Source of the DNA: Streptomyces spiramyceticus
GTDB lineage: Bacteria > Actinomycetota > Actinomycetes > Streptomycetales > Streptomycetaceae
DNA length: 64,000 bases
Direction of reading: 5' to 3'
NCBI RefSeq assembly: GCF_028807635.1
Contig: NZ_JARBAX010000001.1
Coordinates: 1,129,001 to 1,193,000 of the forward strand
Shown: positions 53,738 through 62,621 of the stretch, one piece after another
Numbering within the stretch: position 1 is the stretch's first letter
Layout: each line of letters begins with the position of its first letter
Notes under the pieces: generated by a model
Database searches by the model: none
What the model was told of the DNA's origin: nothing
What the model saw: only the letters and a program-made list of their open reading frames with translations
Made by a program: the position numbers and the translations under genes

Positions 53738-54585
53738 CCGACAAGACCATGACCCCGGAGCAGGTCGTCGCCCGCCTCCGCAGCGGCATGACCCTCGGCA
53801 TCGGCGGCTGGGGCTCGCGCCGCAAACCCATGGCCCTCGTACGCGCGATCCTCCGCTCCGGTCTCACGGACCTCACCGTGATCTCGTACGGCGGCCCGGA
53901 CGTCGGACTGCTCGTCGCCGCCGGCAAGGCCCGCAAGGTGGTGGCGGCCTTCACCACCCTCGACTCGATCCCCCTCGAACCGCACTTCCGTACCGCCCGC
54001 CAGAGCGGCGCGGTCGAGCTCATGGAGATCGACGAGGCGATGTTCATGTGGGGGCTGCACGCCGCCGTGAACCGGCTGCCGTTCCTTCCCGTACGCGCCG
54101 GAATCGGCTCCGACGTGATGCGGGTCAACCCGGCCCTGAAGACCGTCACTTCGCCGTACGAGGACGGGGAGCGGTTCGCCGCGATGCCGGCCCTGCGCAT
54201 GGACGCCGCCCTCGTCCACATGAACCGCGCCGACCGCGTCGGCAACGGGCAGTACCTGGGGCCCGACCCGTACTTCGACGACCTCTTCTGCGAGGCGGCG
54301 GACACGGCGTACGTCTCCTGCGAGCAGCTGGTCGAAACCGCCGAGCTGACGAAGACCGCCGCCCCGCAGACGCTCCTCGTCAAACGCCACTCCGTCACCG
54401 GCGTGATCGAGACCCCGAACGGCGCGCACTTCACCTCCTGCGCCCCCGACTACGACCGGGACGAGGCCTTTCAGAAGGCGTACGCGACGACTCCCTGGCC
54501 GGAGTTCGCCGAGCGCTTCCTGTCGGGCGTCGACGAGAAGGCCTACCAGTCCGCCGTGCAGACCTGGCACGAGGAGCAGAAGTGA
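53734..54585 (+). CDS. ipdA: CoA-transferase-like ring hydrolase, alpha subunit (IpdA)
   Basis: IpdA pairs with IpdB to open the last steroid ring (COCHEA-CoA hydrolase in mycobacteria and rhodococci). The 283-residue protein begins with a class I CoA-transferase fold: LGIGGWGSRRKPMALVRAIL near residue 21, and YGGPDVGLLVAAGKARKVVA follows. IpdAB-type proteins have lost transferase activity in favour of hydrolysis (family knowledge). The GTG start overlaps echA20, and the stop overlaps the ipdB start. Confidence 0.9.
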   Translation: MTDKTMTPEQVVARLRSGMTLGIGGWGSRRKPMALVRAILRSGLTDLTVISYGGPDVGLLVAAGKARKVVAAFTTLDSIPLEPHFRTARQSGAVELMEIDEAMFMWGLHAAVNRLPFLPVRAGIGSDVMRVNPALKTVTSPYEDGERFAAMPALRMDAALVHMNRADRVGNGQYLGPDPYFDDLFCEAADTAYVSCEQLVETAELTKTAAPQTLLVKRHSVTGVIETPNGAHFTSCAPDYDRDEAFQKAYATTPWPEFAERFLSGVDEKAYQSAVQTWHEEQK

Positions 54586-55325
54586 CCACCGCGACGACGG
54601 TCAGCCGCGCCGAATACTGCGTGATCGCCTGCGCCGACGCATGGCGCGACAACGGCGAGGTTCTCGCCAGTCCCATGGGTACGATCCCCGCGTTCGGCGC
54701 GCGCCTCGCCAAGCGCACCTTCTCCCCCGACCTCCTCCTCACCGACGGCGAGGCGACGCTCGTCGGTCTCGACGGGACGCCGGAAGGCTGGCTGCCGTAC
54801 CGCCAGCACCTCACGATGGTCACCGGCGGCAAGCGCCACGTCATGATGGGCGCAAGCCAGATCGACCGCTTCGGCAACCAGAACATCTCCTGCATCGGCG
54901 ACTGGTCAAAGCCCTCCCGCCAGCTGCTCGGTGTACGCGGCGCCCCGGTCAACACGCTCAACAATCCGACCAGTTACTGGGTCCCGAAACACTCCGCCCG
55001 GGTCTTCGTGGAGAAGGTCGACATGATCTGCGGAGTCGGTTACGACAGCGCGGCCGCCGCAGGGCCGTCCGCGACCCGCTATCACCGCATCCCGCGCGTC
55101 GTCAGCAACCTCGGCGTCTTCGACTTCTCGACCCCCGGCCACTCCATGCGGATCGCGTCCCTCCACCCCGGCGCCACCGTCGAAGAGGTCCGCGACTGCA
55201 CCGGATTCGCCCTCGTGATCCCCGACGACGTCCCGTACACCCGGGAGCCGACCGCCGAGGAGCTCCGCCTGATCCGCGAGGTCATCGACCCCAGGGGCGT
55301 GCGCGACCGCGAGGTCAGGTCCTGA
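54582..55325 (+). CDS. ipdB: CoA-transferase-like ring hydrolase, beta subunit (IpdB)
   Basis: The 247-residue partner of IpdA starts at GTG 54582, within the ipdA stop (GTGA). It has YCVIACADAWRDNGEVLASP, then PDLLLTDGEATLVGL and MMGASQIDRFGNQNISCIGD, as in IpdB. The classical catalytic Glu of CoA transferases is not evident at the usual GxGG/SENG position, in line with the hydrolase role. The stop codon overlaps the ipdC start (TGATG). Confidence 0.9.
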   Translation: MTTATTVSRAEYCVIACADAWRDNGEVLASPMGTIPAFGARLAKRTFSPDLLLTDGEATLVGLDGTPEGWLPYRQHLTMVTGGKRHVMMGASQIDRFGNQNISCIGDWSKPSRQLLGVRGAPVNTLNNPTSYWVPKHSARVFVEKVDMICGVGYDSAAAAGPSATRYHRIPRVVSNLGVFDFSTPGHSMRIASLHPGATVEEVRDCTGFALVIPDDVPYTREPTAEELRLIREVIDPRGVRDREVRS

Positions 55326-56398
55326 TGGAGATGGAGACGGCACTCACGCGCCTTGTCGGCGTCAAGTACCCCCTTGTCCAGACCGGCATGGGCTGGGTCG
55401 CTGGCCCCCGCCTCGTGTCGGCGGCCGCTCGCGCGGGAGCCCTCGGAATCCTCGCCTCCGCGACGATGAGTGCCGAGCAGTTACGCCGCGCCGTACGCGA
55501 GGTCAAGTCCCGTACGGACGCCCCCTTCGGGGTCAATCTGCGTGCCGATGCGGGGGATGCGCGCGAGCGTGTACGGATCGTCGTCGAGGAGGGTGTGAAG
55601 GTCGCCTCCTTCGCGCTCGCCCCGTCCAGAGACCTGATAGCGGAGCTCAAGGACGCGGGCGTCGTCGTCATCCCCTCCATCGGGGCACGACGTCATGCCG
55701 AGAAGGTGGCGGACTGGGGCGCGGACGCGGTCATGGTTCAGGGCGGTGAGGGCGGCGGCCACACGGGCGAAGTGGCAACCACTGTGCTGCTTCCCCAGGT
55801 TGTCGACGCCGTGGGCATCCCTGTCATCGCTGCGGGGGGTTTCTACGACGGGCGGGGCCTGGTCGCGGCGCTCGCGTACGGCGCGGCGGGCATCGGCATG
55901 GGGACCCGCTTCCTCCTCACGTCCGATTCGACCGTCCCGGAGGCGGTGAAGGCGAAGTACCTGGCGGCGAGCGTCAAGGAGGTCACGGTCACCACGGCCG
56001 TCGACGGCCTCCCGCACCGCATGCTCCGTACTGAACTCGTTGACTCCCTTGAGCGGGCGGGACGTACAAAGGCGCTGGTGCAGGCCGTTCGCCGGGCCGC
56101 CGGCTTCAAGAAGATCTCCGGCCTGAGCTGGGCCGGGATGGTCCGTGACGGCCTCGCCATGAAGCACGGCAAGGACCTCAGCTGGAGTCAGGTCCTGCTG
56201 GCCGCCAACACGCCGATGCTGCTCAAGGCGTCCATGGTCGACGGCCGCACCGATCTCGGGGTGATGGCGTCCGGCCAGGTGGCAGGACTCATCGAGGATC
56301 TGCCGTCCTGTGCGGAGCTGGTGGCGCGGGTCATGGCCGAGGCGAACGAAACCCTCGAACGCATCTATGCGCTCGGCACCCTGCCGACACCAGGGTGA
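55325..56398 (+). CDS. ipdC: Nitropropane dioxygenase-type flavin enzyme (IpdC)
   Basis: The 357-residue NMO/2-nitropropane dioxygenase-like TIM-barrel flavoprotein has KYPLVQTGMGWVAGPRLVSA at the start, MVQGGEGGGHTGEVATTVLL in the middle (FMN and phosphate binding), and AAGGFYDGRGLVAALAYGAA. In the KstR2 pathway IpdC works after IpdF on the HIP-CoA skeleton; the precise step is less certain than for IpdAB. ATG 55325 overlaps the ipdB stop. It is the last recognisable pathway gene of this operon. Confidence 0.9.
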   Translation: MEMETALTRLVGVKYPLVQTGMGWVAGPRLVSAAARAGALGILASATMSAEQLRRAVREVKSRTDAPFGVNLRADAGDARERVRIVVEEGVKVASFALAPSRDLIAELKDAGVVVIPSIGARRHAEKVADWGADAVMVQGGEGGGHTGEVATTVLLPQVVDAVGIPVIAAGGFYDGRGLVAALAYGAAGIGMGTRFLLTSDSTVPEAVKAKYLAASVKEVTVTTAVDGLPHRMLRTELVDSLERAGRTKALVQAVRRAAGFKKISGLSWAGMVRDGLAMKHGKDLSWSQVLLAANTPMLLKASMVDGRTDLGVMASGQVAGLIEDLPSCAELVARVMAEANETLERIYALGTLPTPG

Positions 56399-56427
56399 TC
56401 CCCCTTCTCCTCATAGGAGTTGACCAG

Positions 56428-57369
56428 ATGAGCCGTGCTCGAATCTGTCTGGCGACCGGAGTGGTCGTCTCGGCGCTCGCCGTCGGGAGCCTGCCTGCGG
56501 CAGCCCTGGCCGAGTCCCCGGCGGAGGCCACCGTTGCCGCTGCCGCCACCCTGCCCTACCGTCACAGCGACAGCGTCCGCCAGATCCAGCTACAGGGGGC
56601 GACCAACGTCCGCGACCTGGGCGGCTATCGCACGTACGACGGAGAAATGGTCCGCTACGGGCAGGTCTACCGCGCCGACGGGCTCGGCAAGCTCACGGAC
56701 GCGGACGTCGCCACGCTCGGCCGCCTCGGCCTCGGGAAGGTCATCGATTTCCGGGTCCCTGTGGAGGTGCAGTACGACGGCGCCGACCGTCTGCCCTCCG
56801 GTCTCACGGCGACGTCCCGTCCGGTTACCGACAACGGTCTGTACGCGCAGTTGTTGACAGCCATCGGCTCCAGGGATCCGGTCAAGCAGGAGGAGATGCT
56901 GGGCGGCGGCAAGGCGGAGGCCTTCATGAGGGACGTCTACCGGACGTTCGTCACGAACCCGGAGAACCGGGCCCGGTTCGCGGAGACTCTGCGCGACATC
57001 GCGGACGGTGACCGGCGTTCGCCGCTGCTGTACCACTGCACGTCGGGCAAGGACCGTACCGGCTGGACGAGTTACGTCCTACTGCGCGCGCTCGGCGTTC
57101 CTTCGCGCACGGCCGAGCGCGACTACTTGGCGTCCAACGACTACAGAGCGGCGTACGACGCCAAGGTCCGGGAGGGCCTGAAGCAGTCCGGCTTGATGCA
57201 GAACCCGGACCTGCTGATCCCGCTCCAGGAGGTCCGTACGGACTACCTGGGCGCGGCGCTTGCCGAGGTGGAGACAGACTACGGCAGCCTCCACGGCTAC
57301 CTCAGGGAGGGCCTGGGCCTGGACTACGGGACGCTGGCGAAGCTCCGGGCGAGGCTGGTGGGGTCGTAG
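56428..57369 (+). CDS. Secreted tyrosine-protein phosphatase
   Basis: The 313-residue precursor starts at ATG 56428 with AGGAG ten bases upstream. It has a signal peptide (ICLATGVVVSALAVGSLPAAALA). The domain starts with the conserved GATNVRDLGGYRTYDG and contains the P-loop HCTSGKDRTG with catalytic Cys and Arg, as in the MptpB/LipA-type Tyr phosphatases. It lies only 29 bp after ipdC on the same strand, so it may be transcribed with the steroid genes. Its role there is unclear. Confidence 0.92.
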   Translation: MSRARICLATGVVVSALAVGSLPAAALAESPAEATVAAAATLPYRHSDSVRQIQLQGATNVRDLGGYRTYDGEMVRYGQVYRADGLGKLTDADVATLGRLGLGKVIDFRVPVEVQYDGADRLPSGLTATSRPVTDNGLYAQLLTAIGSRDPVKQEEMLGGGKAEAFMRDVYRTFVTNPENRARFAETLRDIADGDRRSPLLYHCTSGKDRTGWTSYVLLRALGVPSRTAERDYLASNDYRAAYDAKVREGLKQSGLMQNPDLLIPLQEVRTDYLGAALAEVETDYGSLHGYLREGLGLDYGTLAKLRARLVGS

Positions 57370-57452
57370 GGGTGCCGGTGGGGGCGGTGCCGGTGCGGAG
57401 GCCGATGCCTGCGGCGCCTTCCCCCGCCCGCCCCTTCCTGCTGTTCCCGCTG

Positions 57453-57596
57453 TGACATTTTGCGGCTGCCGCCGCGTAGTGGGCCGCCCCAGACCCCGCT
57501 CCTCAGACTTCGTCCGGGGGGGGAACCCCAAGGGCGTCCGGGGGTCTGGGGGCTTGCCCCCAGTTTCGGGAAGGGGCGGGGAGGGGAAACAAGCCC
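57453..57596. repeat. Dispersed intergenic repeat, copy 3
   Basis: It begins gacattttgcggctgccgcc and ends in cttgcccccagtttcgggaag. Its internal palindromic element (57500-57530) is degenerate. It fills the gap between the phosphatase gene and the convergent helicase gene. Confidence 0.8.
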
Positions 57597-57603
57597 TCCG
57601 GCG

Positions 57604-59334
57604 TTACGCCGCAGCGCTACGGCTTCCGCCCTGCGCACCGTTCCCCGAGCGGCCACCCCGCCCACGGCCACGGCTGCCCGGCGCACGCTCGCCCTGGCTA
57701 CGACCGCCGCCCTGCGCACGAACGCCGCCCGAGGCACGGCCACCGGCCTGGGCACGCTCGCCCGACGCACGGCCACCGCCCTGCGCACGCTCACCCTGCG
57801 TACGGCCACCAGCCTGCGCACGGTCACCCTGGCCACGACCGCCGCCGCCCTGGGCGCGTTCGCCCTGGCCACGACCGCCCGCCTGGGCGCGCTCGCCCTG
57901 GCCACGACCACCGCGCCCACCGCCCTGCGACGGCCGGCGCTTCGGCTTCGCGGAAGCCTGCTGCTGCTGCGGGACCTCGATCACGACGGCGACGCCCGAA
58001 GGCTCGCGCGCTCCGGTGATCCGGGTCAGTTCGTCGTCGCTCGACTTGACCCTGGCGGTCTGCGGGACGATGCCCGCGTCCGACATCAGGCGGGTCATCT
58101 CCCGCTTCTCGTCGGGCAGTACGAGCGTGACCACGCTGCCGGACTCACCCGCACGAGCGGTACGGCCGCCACGGTGCAGGTAATCCTTGTGGTCGGTCGG
58201 CGGGTCGACGTTGACCACGAGATCGAGGGCGTCGACGTGAATACCGCGGGCCGCGACATTGGTGGCCACCAGCGCCGTGATCTGCCCGGTCTTGAACTGG
58301 TCGAGCGTACGGTTGCGCTGCGGCTGCGAACGGCCGCCGTGCAGCGCCGCCGCGTGCACACCGCTGGCCAGCAGCCGCTTGGCGAACCGGTCCGCCGCAC
58401 GCTTGGTGTCCACAAAGAGGATCACCCGGCCCTCGCGCGCCGCGATGCGCGTGGCAACTGCCTTCTTGTCGGTCTCGTCGGCGACGTACAGCACGTGGTG
58501 TTCCATCGTGGTCACCGCACCGGCCGACGGGTCGACGGAGTGGACCACGGGGTCGGTCAGGAACATCCGGACGAGCCGGTCGACGTTACGGTCCAGGGTC
58601 GCCGAGAACAGCATCCGCTGCCCGTCCGGCTCGACCTGCTTGAGCAACGCCGTGACCTGGGGAAGGAAGCCCATGTCGGCCATCTGGTCCGCCTCGTCGA
58701 GGACGGTGATCGACACTTGGCCGAGGTCGCAGTCGCCGCGCTCGATGAGGTCCTTGAGGCGGCCGGGAGTGGCCACGAGGACCTCGGCGCCACGGCGCAG
58801 CGTGTTCGACTGCTTGGTGATCGACAGGCCGCCGACGACGGTGGCGAGACGCAGGTTCACGGCCGTCGCGTACGGCGTGAGGGCGTCGGTCACCTGCTGC
58901 GCGAGCTCGCGCGTGGGTACGAGGACCAGCACGAGCGGCATGCGCGGCTCGGAGCGGCGGCCGGCGGTACGCGCCAGCAGTGCGAGACCGAAGGCAAGGG
59001 TCTTACCGGATCCGGTTCGCCCGCGGCCGAGTATGTCGCGGCCCGCGAGCGAGTTCGGCAGGGTCGCACCCTGAATGGGGAAGGGCTCCGTCACACCCTG
59101 TGCCGCCAGCGTCTTGAGCAGAGCTGCGGGCATGTCGAGATCGGCGAAGCTCTCGACGGCCGGCAGCGCCGGGGTAATGGTCTCCGGCATCGCGAATTCA
59201 CCCTGCACAGGCGTGGCCCGGCGGGCATTGCCCTTTGCGGGGGCTTTGCCGCGGGCCTGCGACTGGGACTGTGCGGAGCGATTGCGGACGGGACGTGCTG
59301 AGCGTGCGGCGGCGGGGCGTTCGGAGCGGGTCAT
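57604..59334 (-). CDS. DEAD-box RNA helicase with Gly-Arg-rich repeat tail
   Basis: The 576-residue helicase starts at ATG 59334. Motifs: Q motif FPIQGATLP, I GRGRTGSGKT, Ia PTRELAQQ, II VLDEADQM, III SAT, VI HRGGRTARAG. From about residue 440 the tail consists of repeats of the type GGRGQGERAQG and variants (at least ten), resembling RGG boxes that bind RNA. RhlE/CsdA-like enzymes with such tails act in cold adaptation and ribosome assembly. The cold-shock protein gene lies directly upstream with a hairpin between them, so read-through from it is likely. Confidence 0.93.
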   Translation of the reverse strand: MTRSERPAAARSARPVRNRSAQSQSQARGKAPAKGNARRATPVQGEFAMPETITPALPAVESFADLDMPAALLKTLAAQGVTEPFPIQGATLPNSLAGRDILGRGRTGSGKTLAFGLALLARTAGRRSEPRMPLVLVLVPTRELAQQVTDALTPYATAVNLRLATVVGGLSITKQSNTLRRGAEVLVATPGRLKDLIERGDCDLGQVSITVLDEADQMADMGFLPQVTALLKQVEPDGQRMLFSATLDRNVDRLVRMFLTDPVVHSVDPSAGAVTTMEHHVLYVADETDKKAVATRIAAREGRVILFVDTKRAADRFAKRLLASGVHAAALHGGRSQPQRNRTLDQFKTGQITALVATNVAARGIHVDALDLVVNVDPPTDHKDYLHRGGRTARAGESGSVVTLVLPDEKREMTRLMSDAGIVPQTARVKSSDDELTRITGAREPSGVAVVIEVPQQQQASAKPKRRPSQGGGRGGRGQGERAQAGGRGQGERAQGGGGRGQGDRAQAGGRTQGERAQGGGRASGERAQAGGRASGGVRAQGGGRSQGERAPGSRGRGRGGRSGNGAQGGSRSAAA

Positions 59335-59364
59335 TCGGGTTTGCCTTCCTGAGGACAAGCACAA

Positions 59365-59399
59365 GCCGGGGCCCGCACCTTCACGGTGCGGGCCCCGGC
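59365..59399 (-). terminator. Hairpin between csp and the helicase gene
   Basis: GCCGGGGCCCGCACC and GGTGCGGGCCCCGGC form a perfect 15-bp stem with a 5-base loop, 23 bp after the csp stop and 30 bp before the helicase start. It has no T tract in the direction of transcription, so it may be a partial terminator. Confidence 0.8.
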
Positions 59400-59422
59400 C
59401 GGCGAGGTATCGCGTCGGCTGA

Positions 59423-59626
59423 TTAGGCCGGGACGATGTTCTCCGCCTGCGGGCCCTTCTGGCCCTGCGTGACGTCGAAGGAGACCTTCTGGCCCTCCTG
59501 GAGCTCACGGAAGCCCTGGGTGGCAATGTTCGAGTAGTGGGCGAAGACGTCAGCGCCGCCGCCGTCCTGCTCGATGAAGCCGAAGCCCTTTTCCGAGTTG
59601 AACCACTTCACGGTTCCAGTAGCCAT
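59423..59626 (-). CDS. Cold-shock protein
   Basis: This 67-residue CspA-type nucleic-acid chaperone has the RNP1 motif KGFGFIEQ (residues 13-20), RNP2 VFAHYSNI and the start [20 protein letters not shown] 59626 follows AGGAGA. The upstream leader is unusually long (170 bases or more to the next feature) and contains an imperfect hairpin at 59656-59680, as expected for a temperature-sensitive messenger (inference). Confidence 0.96.
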   Translation of the reverse strand: MATGTVKWFNSEKGFGFIEQDGGGADVFAHYSNIATQGFRELQEGQKVSFDVTQGQKGPQAENIVPA

Positions 59627-59723
59627 GTCATTCTCCTAAAAAACTGGGGCAGATCCGGAAATCCGCACTGTACGGATTCCACGTCGCCGCAATGAGCCCC
59701 ATCCGGAGAACCGGAAAACAAAA

Positions 59724-59754
59724 TGCGCCTGAGGAAGCATTCCCGTCAGGCGCA
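59724..59754 (-). terminator. Terminator of the fadA6 operon
   Basis: TGCGCCTGA and TCAGGCGCA form a 9-bp stem around a 13-base loop, followed on the minus strand by TTTTGTTTTC. It lies between fadA6 and csp, both on the minus strand. It could also act in the csp leader. Confidence 0.7.
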
Positions 59755-59921
59755 CATAATGTTTATGGGTACCAAAACTGCAACTCGCCCACTCTAACAC
59801 GATGGCGCCGAAGCGCCAGCCCTTCGCGGCAGGAAGATCGCGGCCCGTGCGGGGCGTTCACGTGCGCGCCACTTCCCGTTCCCGGCGATTCCGAATTCAT
59901 GGCATGAACACCGCAAGCGCG

Positions 59922-61079
59922 CTACAGCCGCTCGATGATCGTGACATTCGCCTGGCCGCCGCCCTCGCACATCGTCTGGAGGCCGAACCGGCCCCCTGTC
60001 CGCTCCAGCTCGTGCAGCAGCGTCGTCATCAGCTTCGCGCCGGTCGCACCCAGCGGGTGTCCGAGAGCGATGGCGCCGCCGTTGACATTGACGCGGTCCG
60101 GGTCCGCGCCCGTTTCCTTCAGCCATGCGAGCACCACGGGGGCGAACGCCTCGTTGATCTCGACCAGGTCGATGTCACCGATCGACATGCCGGTCTTCTT
60201 CAGTGCGTACGCCGTCGCCGGAATGGGGGCGGACAGCATCCGGATCGGGTCCTCGCCCCGTACCGACAGGTGGTGGATGCGGGCGCGCGGCGTCAACCCG
60301 TGTTCGGCAACGGCCTGTTCGGATGCGATCAGCATCGCCGCCGCGCCGTCCGAGACCTGTGAGGAGCAGGCGGCGGTAATCGTGCCGCCCTCTATGACCG
60401 GCTTGAGGGCCGCCATCTTCTCCAGGGTCGTGTCACGGCGCGGGCCCTCGTCGACCTTCACGTCGCCGTACGCGACGGTCTCACGCTCGAAGCGGCCCTC
60501 GTCGATCGCGCGGATCGCCCGCTGGTGGGAGCGGAGTGCGAACTCCTCCATGTCGCGGCGCGAGATGCCCCACTTCTCGGCGATCAGCTGCGCGCCGTGG
60601 AACTGGTTCACGGGTGCGTCGCCGTACCGGGCACGCCAGCCCTCCGAGCCGAGGAACGGGCCGTCCGTGAGCCCCAGTGGCTCCCCCGCCTGCCTGGACG
60701 CGAAGGCGATCGGAACCTGCGTCATGTTCTGCGTGCCGCCCGCGACCACCAGATCCTGCGTCCCGGAAAGGACGCCCTGTGCCGCGAAGTGCACGGCCTG
60801 CTGGGAGGAGCCGCACTGCCGGTCGATCGTGACCCCGGGCACCTCCTCGGGAAGCCCGGCGGCCAGCCACGCCGTACGGGCGATGTCACCGGCTTGCGGG
60901 CCCACTGTGTCGAGGCAGCCGAACACGACGTCCTCGACGGCAGAGGGGTCGATGCCGGAGCGGGACACGAGGGCCTTCAGTACGTGGGCCCCGAGGTCCG
61001 CCGGGTGGACGGCTGCGAGGCCTCCCTTCCGGCGACCGACAGGGGTCCGTACCGCTTCGACTATGTAGGCCTCGGACAT
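59922..61079 (-). CDS. fadA6: Thiolase (FadA6-like)
   Basis: The 385-residue thiolase cuts a beta-ketoacyl-CoA. The nucleophile Cys lies in IDRQCGSSQQAVHFA, the His in NGGAIALGHPLGATG, the second Cys in TMCEGGGQ and the Asn in EINEAFAP. Position after kstR2 in the HIP cluster makes it the FadA6 equivalent, needed late in C/D-ring breakdown. It is the last gene of the ipdF-kstR2-fadA6 operon, and is followed by a terminator with a U tract. Confidence 0.9.
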   Translation of the reverse strand: MSEAYIVEAVRTPVGRRKGGLAAVHPADLGAHVLKALVSRSGIDPSAVEDVVFGCLDTVGPQAGDIARTAWLAAGLPEEVPGVTIDRQCGSSQQAVHFAAQGVLSGTQDLVVAGGTQNMTQVPIAFASRQAGEPLGLTDGPFLGSEGWRARYGDAPVNQFHGAQLIAEKWGISRRDMEEFALRSHQRAIRAIDEGRFERETVAYGDVKVDEGPRRDTTLEKMAALKPVIEGGTITAACSSQVSDGAAAMLIASEQAVAEHGLTPRARIHHLSVRGEDPIRMLSAPIPATAYALKKTGMSIGDIDLVEINEAFAPVVLAWLKETGADPDRVNVNGGAIALGHPLGATGAKLMTTLLHELERTGGRFGLQTMCEGGGQANVTIIERL

Positions 61080-61115
61080 GGCTGCTGCTCCTTGTACGTC
61101 CTTATAGGGATGGGG

Positions 61116-61727
61116 TTACGTACGTACGGCGATGCCGTCCAGGACCATCGACAGGTACTGGCGGGCGATTTCCTCCGGGCTGTGCCGGCCGCCGGGCCGG
61201 TACCAGGACGCGGCGACCCAGACGGTGTCGCGGACGAAGCGGTACGTGAGCCTGACGTCGAGGTCGGCGCGGAAGACGTTGGCGGCGACGCCGCGTTCCA
61301 GCGTGCCGAGCCACGCCTTCTCGAACTTCTGCTGCGAGTCGCCGAGGTAGTGGAAACGAGGCTGTGAGGACAGGTGCCCGGACTCCTTCTGGTAGATCGC
61401 GACGGCGGCACGGTGCCGGTCGATCTCCCGGAAGGATTCGGTGACGAGCGCCTCGATGGTCTCCCTCGGCCCGAGCCCGGCGGCGAGCACGGTGTCGTAG
61501 CCGTCCCACAGCTCGGTCAGGAAGGTCGAGAGGATCTCGTCGAGCATCGATTCCTTGGAATCGAAGTGGTAGTAGAGGCTGCCCGCGAGCATCCCCGCCG
61601 CGTCCGCGATCTTGCGGACGGTGGTGGCGTTGTAGCCCTGTGCGGCGAATACCTCGGCGGCGGTGCCGAGGAGTTCGCGGCGGCGCTCGGGTGAGGCGGT
61701 CACCTGGTTCTTCTTCTTGTTAGGCAC
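61116..61727 (-). CDS. kstR2: TetR family repressor (KstR2-like)
   Basis: KstR2 represses the HIP-catabolism genes and is released by an HIP-CoA ligand (established in mycobacteria). The 203-residue protein has a TetR HTH: YNATTVRKIADAAGMLAGSLYYHFDSKESMLDEIL, split here as YNATTVRKIADAAG and GSLYYHFDSKES near residues 31-57. The C-terminal ligand domain follows. Start is GTG 61727, which gives a length near 200; GTG 61757, overlapping ipdF, is possible. Two operators of its type lie at the two divergent promoters of this cluster. Confidence 0.88.
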   Translation of the reverse strand: MPNKKKNQVTASPERRRELLGTAAEVFAAQGYNATTVRKIADAAGMLAGSLYYHFDSKESMLDEILSTFLTELWDGYDTVLAAGLGPRETIEALVTESFREIDRHRAAVAIYQKESGHLSSQPRFHYLGDSQQKFEKAWLGTLERGVAANVFRADLDVRLTYRFVRDTVWVAASWYRPGGRHSPEEIARQYLSMVLDGIAVRT

Positions 61728-61749
61728 CTTGCCATTGTCCGCCCAGGCA

Positions 61750-62532
61750 CTAGGCACGCTGGCTGCTGATCGAGACGGTTTCGCCGGTCATGTACGAGGA
61801 GTAGTCGCTGGCGAGGAAGACGATGACGTTGGCGACCTCCCACGGCTCGGCGTACCGCCCGAAGGCCTCCTTGGCGGTGAGCTCGTCCAGGAGTCCGGCA
61901 GAGGTCACCTTCGCGAGGTGCGGGTGCATGGCGAGGCTGGGGGCGACGGCGTTGATCCGTACGCCGTACTGCGCCGCCTCGACCGCCGCGCACCGGGTGA
62001 GCGCCATGACGCCGGCCTTGGCGGCGGCGTAGTGCGCCTGACCGGCCTGTGCGCGCCAGCCGACGACTGAGGCGTTGTTGACGATCAGCCCGCCCCCGGC
62101 CGCCGCCTTCATGGAGCGCAGGGCCGCCCTTGTGCAGCGGAAGGTGCCGTTCAGGGTCACGTCCAGGACTTTCGACCACTGCTCGTCGGTCATGTCGACC
62201 AGCTCCGCCGTGCCGCCGAGTCCGGCGTTGTTGACGACGATGTCCAGGCCGCCGTGGGTGTCCTCCGTGAGCGAGAACAGGGCCTGGACCTGCGCTTCGT
62301 CGGTGACGTCGCAGGGCAGCGAGGCGACACGGTCGGCGCCGAATTCGTCGGCCAGGGACGCCGCGCTCTCCTTGAGGCGGCGGGCGTGCGCGTCGCTGAT
62401 GACGACGGACGCGCCTTCTTCGAGGAATTTACGGGCGGTGGCTCCGCCTATCCCGGCGCCGGCCGCTGCCGTGATGACGGCGCTGCGGCCGGTGAGCAGG
62501 CCGTGGCCTGGCACGTAGTGGGGAGCGTTCAC
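61750..62532 (-). CDS. ipdF: SDR oxidoreductase (IpdF-like)
   Basis: The 260-residue SDR starts at GTG 62532 after a very strong AAGGAGGT. The cofactor motif is the variant TAAAGAGIGGATA, NNAG lies in LDIVVNNAGL, and the active pair in HYAAAKAG. In mycobacteria IpdF oxidises the 5-hydroxyl of 5-OH-HIC-CoA. It is the first gene of the minus-strand operon and is divergent from fadE30 across operator 2. Confidence 0.88.
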   Translation of the reverse strand: MNAPHYVPGHGLLTGRSAVITAAAGAGIGGATARKFLEEGASVVISDAHARRLKESAASLADEFGADRVASLPCDVTDEAQVQALFSLTEDTHGGLDIVVNNAGLGGTAELVDMTDEQWSKVLDVTLNGTFRCTRAALRSMKAAAGGGLIVNNASVVGWRAQAGQAHYAAAKAGVMALTRCAAVEAAQYGVRINAVAPSLAMHPHLAKVTSAGLLDELTAKEAFGRYAEPWEVANVIVFLASDYSSYMTGETVSISSQRA

Positions 62533-62570
62533 GCCCGTACCTCCTTCGGAGACGGGATGTACGTTAACCT

Positions 62571-62584
62571 ACCAAACACTTGTT
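62571..62584. promoter_or_regulatory. KstR2-type operator 2
   Basis: ACCAAACACTTGTT (AnCAAnnnCTTGnT) lies between the divergent ipdF and fadE30 genes. Inverted, it reads AACAAGTGTTTGGT and differs from operator 1 at a single base. The half-site AACAAG equals the mycobacterial KstR2 half-site. Confidence 0.72.
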
Positions 62585-62621
62585 AGGGAAGGATGGATGC
62601 CATGAAGAAGGCGAGCCCGTA

